Source of the DNA: Parietaria judaica
Taxonomy: Eukaryota > Streptophyta > Magnoliopsida > Rosales > Urticaceae
Length of the DNA stretch: 64,000 nt
Reading direction: 5' to 3'
Assembly (NCBI GenBank): GCA_954871525.1
Contig: OX940860.1
Location: forward strand, 26,320,001 to 26,384,000
Positions 45,557-56,012 of the stretch are shown here, piece after piece. Below the pieces are notes generated by a model, which was not told where the DNA came from, did not search any database, and was given only the letters and a program-made list of their open reading frames with translations. Made by a program: the position numbers and the translations under genes. Within the stretch, counting starts at the first letter, position 1. Each line of letters starts with the position of its first letter.

Positions 45557-48305
45557 CGTTTTGTTGAAGAAAGGTTCTGGCTCGCCACGATTTCTTATTT
45601 CTTCATGAGTTAATGTTGCACAGAACTTGCTGAGGTTTGGAAGATTGAAAAGAGATGACCATTGTAGGTGAGGAAAGGACTTTCCTTCACTAGCTGTAAA
45701 TATCACTTCCATGCTTCGGCAATCCGATGCGTCTAAGTGAAGAAGACTTTTGGCAACCGTTGATGCGGATGACAAATACTTCAAGTTGTTGCATTCGATA
45801 CAACTCAAGTTACGCAGCTTTCTCATGGAATTAGACGTCGACTGAACCTCGTCTGCCCATAACTTTTCGGCATCCATTCTCATTAACCTTAATAATTCTA
45901 GCTCGGGAAGTTCGACCTGCGAGTTCGTAAATGATAAAATGGAAATTTTTATTGGAAGATTCTAAATATTAGTTGAGCCCAATTAATAATTGTTGAAACT
46001 TGTGTTACAAGTTACGTGAAACGTTTGTGCAAACATAGTTACTTTTACCGACAGTTTCCGGGGAATAAGGACAATAAATGAATTGAAACAATTATCAGAT
46101 TGTGTAGTTTTGGACTTTAGTAACAATGTCAAACTTGAAAAGGAGAAATGAAACAAACAAACTAAAGGAAAATTTTGAGTTTTAGAACAAACACATAAAT
46201 ACAATTAAATATATAATATATATAAAGTATGAAAACAATTATTTGTACCTTATTATCAAATAGAGGAATTTCAAAAGATTCTACTGAGGAAGTGACACTT
46301 GAGTATGGCCAATGGATGAATTGTGTACACTTTGGCCGAGACACTAGAAACAAACTACGCAGTTCGATTTGATACGGAAACGGAACCTTAGAAGCATCGT
46401 CGTCGAACTCAACAATCTCCTCCATCGCCTCACAATCACGAACTTCGATATCACGAAGTCTTGTAGCGAGTGAAAGAGGGAAGAGATTCTTCAATCTCCC
46501 ACACTTGGAGACATTGACCTTTCTCAACTGCTCGAACGATCCCGATGCGAGCTTACCATGACATATCACTTCCAGATTTCTTAGATTATGAAGCTGCAAT
46601 TCCTCCAACCTTAGAAAAACGGGACAACGAGGGTCACCACTGCTCTTCTGCTCCGCAACGCGAATAACGGATTCAATTTCATTGCAACCATCTTCGGCCT
46701 TGAGAGTCTTTAATTGTGGAAAATAAACAGAATCGTTTGCCACGCCGCTCGTTGATCCTTCTAATGCTAAACTTTCTGACCTTCTCATCAGACTTTCAAG
46801 ACCACTAACTTTGATTTGATGTTCATCACAGTCTCTTATAGACAATGATCTCGGAGTATTTCTTTCGAACATATTATCCCTCGATCCGACCCGTATTCTA
46901 TATCTCTCGAGCTTGGAACTAAACACGGGGGCTTTCGGAATAATTTTTGCATCTCATATACTCAAAGATAAACTGATACGTTTCGTTAAATTCATCAGCT
47001 CGGCCAAATTTACATTTCTAGTTTTGGCGCCAACTTCGCCAATGTCCTAATTCTCAAAACTATGTGGGAGGTACAACTCTTCTAACTCCGTTAACGCGGA
47101 AATGACATTCTCTCTAATCACTTCAAGATCTCTACATTCATCTAAATTTAAAACTTGTAACCGATTTAGTTGTCCAATTTTTGAAGGCACCTGTCGGACA
47201 ATAGATCGCCTAAGATCGAGAACCGTCAGATTCTTTAGGTCGCCAATGCAGTTGATGTCATTGAGGTTGCAATCATGCAGACACAATGTCACGAGATCTT
47301 TAAGTAGGTGGAACGACGAAACTGGTGACGCAATATCCGCTCGGCAAAATGACAAAACTTTGAGATGTACACTTTCTTTCAGAAAGTCGTCAAACGGAGT
47401 ACGCGGACTATTCCGTCTGGAAATTAGGAGAAGTTACGACGAACAACTCCAACTGCGGAAACGCCAAGTTTTCGACAGGAAGTTTGTTACATTTGGAATT
47501 TCGAATCAGTGACAACGCTTTGGAGTCCGGAGTACGCGGACTATAATCCGTCTGGAAATTAGGAGAAGTTACGAGGAACAACTCCAACTGCGGAAACGCC
47601 AAGTTTCCGACAGGAAGTTTGTTTCATTTGGAATTTCGAATCAGTGACAACGCTTTGGAGTCCTCCAACCGTTTCTTCCTCAAGTGATACTTCAGCTTAG
47701 CATTAATCACGAAGCTATGCATATCCCAATTCCTTGCAGACGTTATAACTCTCGCTACTTCGCGTACGACATCGTGCATTTTGACCCAATTAAACTCATC
47801 TCGATACGCTGATAAGTCACCGCGGAAAGGGGACGAATGGTCACAATTTCCATCTAACAACAAGCATCGCTCTTTCAGTTTAATAATCAGCGAGCGAACC
47901 CTCGTCCTTGTGTCCGACACGATATGAACGTCTAGAAACAAGCCCCGGCCTAACGAAAGCGTTACGAGCTCCTCCACCGCAATGTTCCTATCTTCTCCGA
48001 ACAGTAGTACAAATATATATTGAGCTTCGTAGCTCTCGAGATAATCGAAACTCAACCTGATACTCGGATAGACATGTGTTAGCACTCCATCGATGTTTGT
48101 CGAGGCGGAGTTCCGAAGCTGGAGCAGAGCATCCATCAAACAACGGCCACTTCACATCTTAGAGCAGTCGCGACGGTTTTGATGACGAGTGGCAAGCCTT
48201 TACATTCTCTAACCACGTCGATCGCCAATCTTTCGAATTCCGACGGTTCGACAAAGTTTATGCCTACAATCTCATCGAACAATTTCCTTGCCACAGATAC
48301 CTTTG
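45557..48305 (-). pseudogene. CC-NBS-LRR disease-resistance gene relic (RPS2/At4g27190 type)
   Basis: On the minus strand this starts inside the NB-ARC domain (ARKLFDEIVG), then shows the GLPL motif at 48187-48198 and an MHD motif (MHDVVRE, about 47763-47783). Leucine-rich repeats follow (46249-47400) and a further LRR exon (45916-45557) after an intron with GTACAA donor and CGCAG acceptor. Intact relatives sense pathogen effectors. Lesions are many: the CC region and P-loop are missing; a frame change occurs near 48140; a TGA at 47624-47626 replaces a TGT seen in the sister copy; there is a 133-bp tandem duplication; a 2-nt difference near 47412 shifts frame; TAG lies at 47047-47049 and TGA at 46954-46956. 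It cannot make a full receptor. The upstream break at 48306 abuts repeat DNA. Confidence 0.88.
47399..47663 (-). repeat. 133-bp tandem duplication inside the resistance-gene relic
   Basis: Two adjacent copies (47399-47531 and 47532-47663) each encode KALSLIRNSK followed by NLAFPQLELF and VTSPNFQT. They differ by a handful of bases, including a 2-nt length difference (GACTATTCCG against GACTATAATCCG) and TGA against TGT. The duplication is younger than most of the other lesions or shared by few relatives. Confidence 0.9.
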
Positions 48306-48540
48306 AGCCCAGTTTGGTTGACTTTTTTGACCGGTCTCGGTTTGACTTTTTTTGGGGCGGGTTTGGCCATGCTCAGGTTGACTTTCCTAGGCCTATTTTG
48401 GCTGACTTATTAGGTATGGGACCGGGCTTGGTTTGACTTTTTTGGGCCGGTCTCATGTTGGCTTTTTCGATCTGGTCTTGAGTTGACTTTTTTTATTCGG
48501 TCTCGGGTTGAATTTTGTAGGTCAATCTCGATTTGAATTT
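48306..48540. repeat. Degenerate tandem of a GGTTGACTTTTTT-type unit
   Basis: About eight irregular copies of a unit of roughly 25-30 bp contain TTGACTTTTTTGGGCCGGTC and variants. They begin exactly where resistance-gene homology ends. No coding frame. It could be a fragment of the same repeat that truncated the gene. Confidence 0.65.
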
Positions 48541-48675
48541 TTTTTTACTGGTGTAAAAAAGTGAACCGAGGCAAAGGCCTAACGACAACGTGGATGCTTT
48601 TAACGATGAACTTAACGATTTCGTCCAATTGTCACGGTCAACGAAGTTTGGATACTTTGACCAAAGATTGGGTAG
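48541..48675. mobile_element. Remnant of a foldback element split by an LTR
   Basis: The sequence ends TTTGACCAAAGATTGGGTAG at 48656-48675. After the LTR it resumes at 49940 as GTAGTTTTGCCGTTATTTACCC (wording split across 49941-49962), which is the right end of the foldback family. Removing the LTR joins these into a normal terminus. No matching left end was found upstream, so the left arm is lost or truncated. Confidence 0.5.
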
Positions 48676-49939
48676 TGTTGATGCCGAAAAATGGATCAAA
48701 CACTGTAGCGGCCCAAAGCTGGATATTGGGCCGGGCCCATCGCCGTTTGTTGACTTTCCTGGGCTAGATGCTTGACTCACTGTTCCTGAAGGATATGGCG
48801 GATCGGACCCTCCGCTTACCGTTGGCTCGGAACCGGGTCCTCCGACTCGTTACCGCAAAGTCCTAAGACTCGGGATATAGGTCGGCGACCACTGAGAACC
48901 GGAGCCTCCGTAGGGCAGGTCGACGATCGTAGCTAGAGCAGTCGATGGGAGAGCCGGGGGTGATGATGATGTGATACCGCGCCTCCTTGAGTGTGGTGAG
49001 GCTGCTTACGTACCCACTTGCAGCTAAGTGGGATCAGTTCTTCTCGTAGTTGAAAGCAGGCGTTGATAGAGCCGTCCCTAGCTGGCCTGGACGAGCCTGA
49101 AGTTAATGGTCGTGGAGACGTGGATTCCTTCGGCGCCTTCTCTATAGGAGTCGGCGATTCCTCCGGCGCTTCTGCTCTAGCTAGTGGGAGTAGGACGACG
49201 CTCGGACCTTCCTCTGGGGAGTTGACGATTCCTCCGGTAGGCCGGGGATTCCTCCAGCGCTTCTGCTCTAGCTGGTGGGAGTAGGACGGAGCTCGGACCT
49301 TCCTCTGGGAAGTTGGCGATTCCTCCGGTAGGCTGGGGATTCCTTCGGCGCCTTCTCTATAGGAGTCGGCGATTCCTCCGGCGCTTTCTCTCTAGCTAGC
49401 TCCTCTGGCAGATCGGACCCTCCACTAACCGTCGGACCAGAACCGGGTCCTCCGACCCGTTACCGCAAAGTCCTAAGACTCGGGATATAGGTCGGCGACC
49501 ACTGAGAACGGAACCTCCGTAGGGCAGGTCGTCGGGTATTCCTACCAGAATATATATATAGAAGAGAGAAAACAGTGTTTATCGCTATATAGAGCGTTTG
49601 AATCGGAGTTACCGTTTGTTCAGAATGAGCTTCTATTTATAGGAGGGGCTGGGGACCTGAAAGCAGTAAAATATTGTCACTTTAGTCCTCCGCGCCGCGG
49701 CGCTGCGGGCTTCGCGCCGCGGCGCGGGTCTCGCGCCGCCGCGCCGTGGAATAACCCTACTAGGCGTGAAAATGCGTCCTGACGTCCCGTCACGGAGCGA
49801 GGGCGGCGCACTTCACCGCTTAGTTATTATTCTAATAATAAAAATTGTGTCCGCGTTTTTTAGGCTTCTCGGTCTTGGGATACGGGCTTTTTTGGGTCGT
49901 TTTGGGCCGAAATTGATTTGAATAAAATCACCCATAACA
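48676..49939 (+). mobile_element. Solo LTR, family B copy 2
   Basis: A 1264-bp unit starts TGTTGATGCC and ends CCCATAACA. The 5-bp flanks GGTAG and TGTAG match at four of five positions. It shares GCGGCCCAA, TTGGGCCGGGCCCA, CGGACCCTCC and GAGCTTCTATTTATA with the 36565-37745 copy. It is longer mainly through internal tandem repeats. No retroelement coding region; it interrupts a foldback element. Confidence 0.75.
49156..49425. repeat. 91-bp tandem repeat inside family B LTR
   Basis: Units starting GATTCC at 49156, 49247 and (after one more step) 49338 repeat GCTTCTGCTCTAGCT and CTCGGACCTTCCTCTGG with few changes; the third unit is partial. A separate phrase around CTCGGGATATAGGTCGGCGA recurs at 48871 and 49480. 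Unequal crossover within the LTR explains its greater length relative to the other copy. Confidence 0.8.
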
Positions 49940-49969
49940 TGTAGTTTTGCCGTTATTTACCCTAAATAT

Positions 49970-50744
49970 TGTTGACGTGGTTTCACACACCAACAGTCAC
50001 GTGATTTGTGAATGAGATTTGGATTTGAAGATGCTAAGATTTTTGTGGATCTTGACCTCCGCGTCGTCAATACTTTGGACGATGACACACGAATAATAGA
50101 GAGCGAAGAAAGTAAATAAAACACCAGAGTTTTTTTACAGAGGTTCGTCCCAATGCGGTAGTTGACTACGTCCTATGTACGTTTATTGCTTTGAAAAGAT
50201 GATCAATCGGAACCACAAGCTAATTCCTGATAGATCGAAAATGAAAGACAAACACTCTGAGGACACGGAATCTCACAGACTCTTTTCTCTCAATGGTGGA
50301 TGCTTGCGTGCGTGTAAAAGGATTGTCTTCTTGCTTTTATAGACGTCTGATTTCTGCCCGTTGGAAGTGTACGTTGGTGATGGCTTCGAATTCGGGCTTT
50401 GACCTGCTGCCGAGCTGACACGTGGGCCACGTTCTGCGAGATTTGTGTAGTGGTGGACTTTGACTCGTCGTCATGGGGTTTGAATTTGGATCGTGGTGAT
50501 CTTTCTGGTCGAGCTTCGGAGGTTTGAATTGAGGTGGTTGACTTGGTCTGCTCGTGCTCAGATACTTTATTTCCTTATGCCCGAACACAATTAAGTGCAT
50601 AGTGGGCTTCTGGGCTTTGTATCTCATAAGCCCAATTGCATGAATATTCGATTATATTCATAACTTTAGGCCTTAATCAATTTAAACTATAAATTTAATT
50701 AATGACCTCATAATTCTGATTAGGAACGAATTTGCACATCAACA
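49970..50744 (+). mobile_element. Solo LTR, family A copy 2
   Basis: A 775-bp unit starts TGTTGACGTGG and ends GCACATCAACA, flanked by a perfect 5-bp duplication AATAT (49965-49969 and 50745-50749). It is collinear with 7549-8393, sharing GTAGTTGACTACGTCCT, GTTTATTGC, and TTTATAGAC followed by CTGCCCGTTGGA. No internal domain remains. It landed 30 bp from the family B LTR, next to the foldback terminus. Confidence 0.85.
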
Positions 50745-50749
50745 AATAT

Positions 50750-51299
50750 AATATAGTTTTTGAAACTATTGTTGCGTAAAAAAAAAAGGTTCAATATCTT
50801 TCTACTTAAATGAAAAATTTTCTTTAGTTATATAATCGCCATTGGCGAGTAAGTCTCGAATTTCAAATATAATATTAATAAGGGTTATTCAGAGTGAAGA
50901 AGCACCTCGACCGATTGAACAGAATCCATGGCCGTGAGAGAAGAGGAGAGAAATAAGTGTTAAAGTTTTAGGCGGAAGATGAAGTATTTTGGTGAAAGTA
51001 CCAGTTTGGCACGCGGTAATCTTAAGTTTGACGCGAGGCAAAACTTAGTACACTTATATTTTAAGATGTTGGGAACATATGCCGCGAAAAATAATAGGAA
51101 CATATGCCGGAAATAAGTATAATAATTAGACGGGATGGGATGGGACAGCTTGACTTTGTCAGAGTTAGACTTTCGAGAATCGAGAGTTCACTTCATCTAA
51201 ATATATACTTTCCCTTCTTTTAAAATAAATATTAAATAAACTGATAATTAAAAAAACAAGAAAAAGTGGTAACCCTAGAAGACACGCACGCACGAGCAT
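50750..51299. other. Intergenic, no gene seen
   Basis: AT-rich. It contains a degenerate foldback-like phrase (GGGAACATATGCCGCGAAA at 51069-51087), with a possible but unclear partner at 50990. A GCACGCACGCACG-like stretch leads into the leader-like region that follows. Confidence 0.4.
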
Positions 51300-51860
51300 T
51301 GTATTCTCTCTCTCTCGTATCATTACCCTTAGCCGCTGGCTTCACCTTCTCCGTTGGTTTCTATGCTTCGATCTATTGATTTTCTCGTTCAAATCAGATG
51401 GATCTATTTCCACCTTCCACTGTCTTTGATTTTATCAATCTCTCGAGGTACTTATTGTTCTTCCATCGTGTTATATTTCTCTACTCCTGATAATGAATTA
51501 TTGTTATTATTATGTGTTTGTTGTATACGCAGATCGTGGATAAGATCTCAACTTGTGGCGATGGGGCTGTTTGAGACCCCTTCTACCATGTCAAAGTTTG
51601 ATACTTTTACCGATCTCTTCTACGGTGAGCGTTTTCATGTCCTGTTAAGGTGTTGTATATTCAGAGCCGGTTTAATTGAATAACTGATGATTAAGTGTTT
51701 ATATACATAGATCCGGGATAAGACCGAAACTCGTGGCGATGGAAACTTGGGGCCCTGCCCTTGTTCGAGATTGCTTCGACGAGTCTGGCTTTCTCGGTGA
51801 GTTTTTATATTTATTTGTCTTGTTAAATTGTTATGCACCAATTTTATTAAGTGTTTGTTT
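51300..51860 (+). other. Leader-like region with two similar exons
   Basis: A CT-rich leader (51303-51320) runs to a GTACTT donor near 51448. Two exon-like segments follow: 51533-51624 (after a CGCAG acceptor, before GTGAGC) and 51711-51796 (after CATAG, before GTGAGT). Their first halves match: ATCGTGGATAAGATCTC against ATCCGGGATAAGACCG, then TTGTGGCGATGG against CTCGTGGCGATGG. Both offer an ATG in the same place. They look like duplicated alternative leader exons of a gene whose body may be at 55231-55652. Confidence 0.4.
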
Positions 51861-52280
51861 ATATAGGGAATACTACTTACTGTTAAATTATGCGGGATTA
51901 TAACTCAAAGTTTGGTTGATTGATTTTTCCGTCTATTTTATCTGAAAATTAAATCGTGGAGACCGAATTTGTGCCGTCAATTTTGTTTCGCGTCATCTAT
52001 GTTGTGCTTTTTGGGACGAACCTAAGTGGTTTTGGTGGTGGCATATTTCACCCCAACAGTTAGAGAATTAATATACAAGTAAATTTTACTGCTCTTTTAT
52101 TTGAAGTCACATGAAATTTATAATCAAAAATAGTTTTTGATATCTGTCATTTCTTTCTAGTGGATAACATTTGTATATATTGACTAAAACATTAACCCAA
52201 TGCTACTCTCTAGCCATTTAGATATGTGTTTAAGTAGTTGTCGTCATTTTTTCTTCTTTTTCATTAGCTAATATGAATAT

Positions 52281-52739
52281 GGGCTCTATAGTCATATAGC
52301 CAAACTAGAAAAACTATTTTGCAAAATAGCCAACCTTTTTATTAATATTGCCAAATAGCCAATCAACCACATTAATAAATCACGAAAGACCGTATTACCC
52401 TTGTATTAACGTGTATTAACTATATTAACGTGTATTAACTAAGTTAATTTGTTTAAAAATAAATTAAATTTTTGTTAAAATTTTAATCACGATTTATTTA
52501 TTTTTAAACAAATTAACTCAGTTAATACACGTTAATATAGATTTTCTGTAAAACAAGTAAATGTTCTTATTTTTAAGAAAAAATAACTTTGTTAATACAC
52601 GTTAATATGTTAAAAGGGTATTATAGGTATAAAATATGTTATTAAATAGCCACCTCATCAATTTGGCTATTTTGCAAAGAAAAATGAAAGGTTGGCTATT
52701 TAGCTAATCAAACGTTTCAATTTGGCTATTAAGAGCCAT
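52281..52739. mobile_element. Inverted-repeat DNA element (AATAGCCAAC arms)
   Basis: Left arm (GGGCTCTATAG, then ATAGCCAAAC and AAATAGCCAACCTT) and right arm (AAGGTTGGCTATTT, then TTTGGCTATTAAGAGCC) are inverted copies of about 60 bp. Further inner inverted words include AACGTGTATTAAC. No coding sequence. Flanks show no clean duplication; TAATAT occurs on both sides, leaving the superfamily undecided. Confidence 0.65.
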
Positions 52740-52753
52740 TTCTCTATTAATAT

Positions 52754-53590
52754 TAGGAACATTAATTTGTTTAATATCAAAACTAAAAATAAATCGTCGA
52801 TTCAATTGTATGCTCATAGTCATTGACCATTGTTCCCCCCGGCCCCCACTATCCTCTAGAAAAAGAATAATAAAATGTAGTTTATTGATTTTGTGGTATG
52901 TTTATTTAAGAAACTATTCATTTAATTCTTTGTTCTGATTTATAAAACTGTTTCATCAGATTTCTAGGTATTTATTTTGGGATTTGTTTTTTGTGTTAAG
53001 GAAATGATCTTAGTTTTAAATTAAGGAATAATTCAATAGTTTTGATTTAGAGAATGATTTATTGGTCCTTAGACCTTAAGATTAAGTGGGAATCAGTTTT
53101 GATATTTGTTTTAGATGGAAATACTATGTGGGTTAGATCAAAGATGGGCTTTAACGATGGGCCGGTGACTGAGGGCCGCCCTGAAATTGTAGGGCTCTAG
53201 GCGAAATTTTTGTTCGGTGTCTGAGACAAAATAATTAAGAGAACCGGTTTGAATTTTTCTAAAGCCTCTTTTTTCAATATGTCATTCTCGTTTTTTTATT
53301 TTTTCAATTGAACTAGCTAGAATAGATCTTAAAAAATAAACATATAAAATACAAAAAATGAAGCAAAATTAATAATGAGTAAATTAACAGAAGTGTACTG
53401 TTTCTACACAATGTAATAAATCTTATAATAAAACAACTCCAGGGCCTTTGAAGAAAGAAATGTAGAATGCATTGGGCGGGCCCTTGAAGTCTTGGGGCCC
53501 AAGGCGCATGAAGGCCGAGCCTGTGGTGACTGCCATTCCCATCCGAAGCAGCGTCCTCCGAAGCTTGACCAGAAATGAAGCTTAAGATTA
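52754..53590. other. Intergenic with a possible GGGCC-type element
   Basis: A segment from about 53167 (CTGAGGGCCGCCCTGAAATTG) to 53528 (GGGGCCCAAGGCGCATGAAGGCCGAGCC) has ends resembling the plant GGCCCTGA/GGGGCCCTAGGCG class of DNA-element remnants. The rest is AT-rich without genes. Confidence 0.35.
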
Positions 53591-53740
53591 TCTAGGGCAT
53601 TTTTCAGCTGGAATCTGGAGGACTGTCCTCGAATCGGTGGTTGCACAAAGGTTGGGTTCGTGATTCAGCAAAAGTTTGATTCGCACAAAGGTATTTTATC
53701 TGTTGAATTCTCCGTTTGTTTGGATTTAATTTTGTGTTAA

Positions 53741-54054
53741 GGAAATGACTGTGAGTTAGGGTTCGAATGATTGCGATTTAGGGCTTCATTTCTGTGCGAT
53801 TTAAGGCTAGATATGTGAAGGAAATGACTGCGAGTTAGGGTTCGAATGATTGCGATTTTGGGCTTCGTTTCTGTGCGATTTAAGGCTCGATATGTGAAGG
53901 AAATGACTGCGAGTTAGTGTTCGAATGATTGCGATTTTGGGCTTCGTTTCTGTGCGATTTAAGGCTCGATATGTGAAGGAAATTACTGCGAGTTAGGGTT
54001 CGAATGATTGCGATTTAGGGCTTCATTTCTGTGCGATTTAAGGCTCGATATGTG
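53741..54054. repeat. 79-bp tandem repeat, four copies
   Basis: Units start GGAAATGACT at 53741, 53820, 53899 and 53978 (last GGAAATTACT), an exact 79-bp period with very few differences. Each contains GAGTTAGGGTTCGAATGATT and CTGTGCGATTTAAGGCT. It lies in intron-like or intergenic DNA after an exon-like patch at 53600-53690. High identity implies recent expansion. Confidence 0.95.
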
Positions 54055-54059
54055 AGCAG

Positions 54060-55227
54060 CTAAATCTAATAAATAGTTTAGTCAATTTGGTGACACCCTG
54101 AGCCATTTGGCCGCAGTGTTTTTGTGATCGATTGATTATTTTACACATGATCCAAGCACATACAAAAATATTTAATGAATAAAAATAGAACTTAAACTTG
54201 ATTTGAGAAACTCAGATTAGTTTAGTAAGATGTTTGTTCTTTTTTTTTTTAAAGAATGTTCTTGATTATCATTATTGAGGTTTCTAATCTTTTCATTATT
54301 AGGTAGCTTGTATGGAAAACGATAACTTGTATATCTAATTTTATTGGTTGCACGAATTCCGAATTAAAGATTTGCTCACTTTTAGTCTCTGTTAGCTTGC
54401 CGTGATGCTCTTCATAGCTTCATTTTATTATCACCAGATTTGGTTATTTTTCTTCTTTATTACCAGAAACATAAATACCCCTAAGTCATAAAAAAAAAAT
54501 TACATACATATTCTCAAAACTATAAAGAAACGATAAAAATACAGTATTTAAATGAGTGTTTTTGTTTCTTCGATATTAACGCTGTTAATTACATGTCATA
54601 ACGTTAAGTGGCTTCATTATATCCGTACTTAACGTTTGACACGACGGCATTAATTGGTTACCAGCATAAATATTTCAGGTATTTTAGTTGTTATTTTTAA
54701 GTTAGGAATGTGATTGTTACTTTGATTTTTAAAGTTTATGTCGATATCTTCTCTTTTAAAATCCAAAATTAAATTCAAGATTAATGATAAATGTTGATAA
54801 AATAAATATACGAAGATATATTAAATCTTAAAAAAATTGTAGACGTTTAAGTTTGTGACCACATGGACAAATAAAATGCTACCATGGAACATCACAGTAG
54901 AACTAATGGAGCGGACAAACTCCAATCTTTGTGCTAAAAACAAAGATCGGGAATACAAGTCATCGTGTTTGGATATATAGACATTTTTGTCAAACTTTTT
55001 TCTATCGTTAAAAAATTGTGCCACAAAAAATATTGCGTTGTTTTTTTTCATACATATATTTTGCCACTGATTCTCCTTTTTTCTATTAAGTGGACACATT
55101 ATTTTCTATTTGTTGGAAATGTTACAGTTAAAATAATATTGAGTTAGGCTATCACGTAATTGGTAATTCTGAGAATTGATATTTGATATATCCTCGATTT
55201 ATAACCTTATTCTTGTTATTTTTTTAG
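54060..55227. other. Intergenic or intronic, no gene seen
   Basis: AT-rich with T and A runs. The minus-strand frame at 54821-55099 shows no recognisable domain. The last bases (TTATTTTTTTAG at 55217-55228) form an acceptor-like site just before the B3-like frame. Confidence 0.45.
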
Positions 55228-55230
55228 GTC

Positions 55231-55652
55231 ATGGCGAACCGCTCGAAGCCCGTCGAGTTCCCCTCGTCCATTTGGGCAGGGATTGTCGATGCGAGTTGGG
55301 CCGACCCAATTTACGTGGGTCTGATTAACCCGGGAGCAGAATCATTCAAAAGCAACGGTGCGCTGTATTTTCCGTATGATTTGCTCGGTGCGGTTTTGCG
55401 CAACGAAGAAATCATCTCGCTTGAGAGGAACCAGCCGTTGAAGATTGACGCGGTCGATGAGCTCGGGAGGGAATTCAATACCCTCTCTCGCTCTCGGCAT
55501 TTTTCAGACACGATTTGAAGAAGATTGCTATGAGACCTTGGGCGCCTTTCCAGAAGACCAATAGTGTTCATCCGGGAGATAGCCTCGTGGTATGGGCATT
55601 TCGCCGGGGTCGCTCTTCCAAGCTCTGTATAGTGTTGAAGAAGGAAGACTGA
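55231..55652 (+). pseudogene. B3-domain-like gene with one frameshift
   Basis: After a TTTTTTTAG acceptor the frame reads MANRSKPVEFPSSIWAGIVD, then GALYFPYDLLGAVLR and KIDAVDELGREFNTLS, and stops early at TGA. From about 55480 a second frame carries on as RPWAPFQKTNSVHPGD and WAFRRGRSSKLCIVLKKED, then a stop. Together they fit a divergent plant B3 domain (the GD turn and W-x-FR strand near the end), paralogous in layout to 41365-41637. The shift lies in a CTCTCTCGCTCTCGG tract, where a 1-2 nt slippage is likely. It may be a pseudogene, an assembly error, or less likely a spliced gene. Assignment rests on pattern recognition alone. Confidence 0.5.
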
Positions 55653-56012
55653 AGGAGGATTGTGAGGTAGAGACTTGCAAGTCATACAACAATCAGGAGG
55701 ATTTGTGAGGTAGAGACTTGTAAGTCATAAAACAATCAGACTTGTAGAGTTATTTGAAAGATTGAATTGTGTGTTCTCTTTGGTGCATAAGAAAAAGCAT
55801 TTTTTATATATATTTTTACTGTCAAAAGGTCAATTAAATAATTTTAACTTTATTAATCAATTTTAAAATTTTAAAATGTTCTAATTAATATGAACATTCT
55901 CTTATTTTATTTTAGTTTCATAATGAAATAATCAATTCAAAATTTAGCTTTGCATAATTTCTTAATGAATTACTTAATTCACTAGTGTCTTGGTAGTCCG
56001 ATAATTTAAATA
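55653..56012. other. Short intergenic stretch
   Basis: A near-duplicate phrase GTGAGGTAGAGACTTG(C/T)AAGTCATA occurs twice, at 55664 and 55705, just after the B3-like frame. AT-rich beyond, no gene. Confidence 0.5.
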
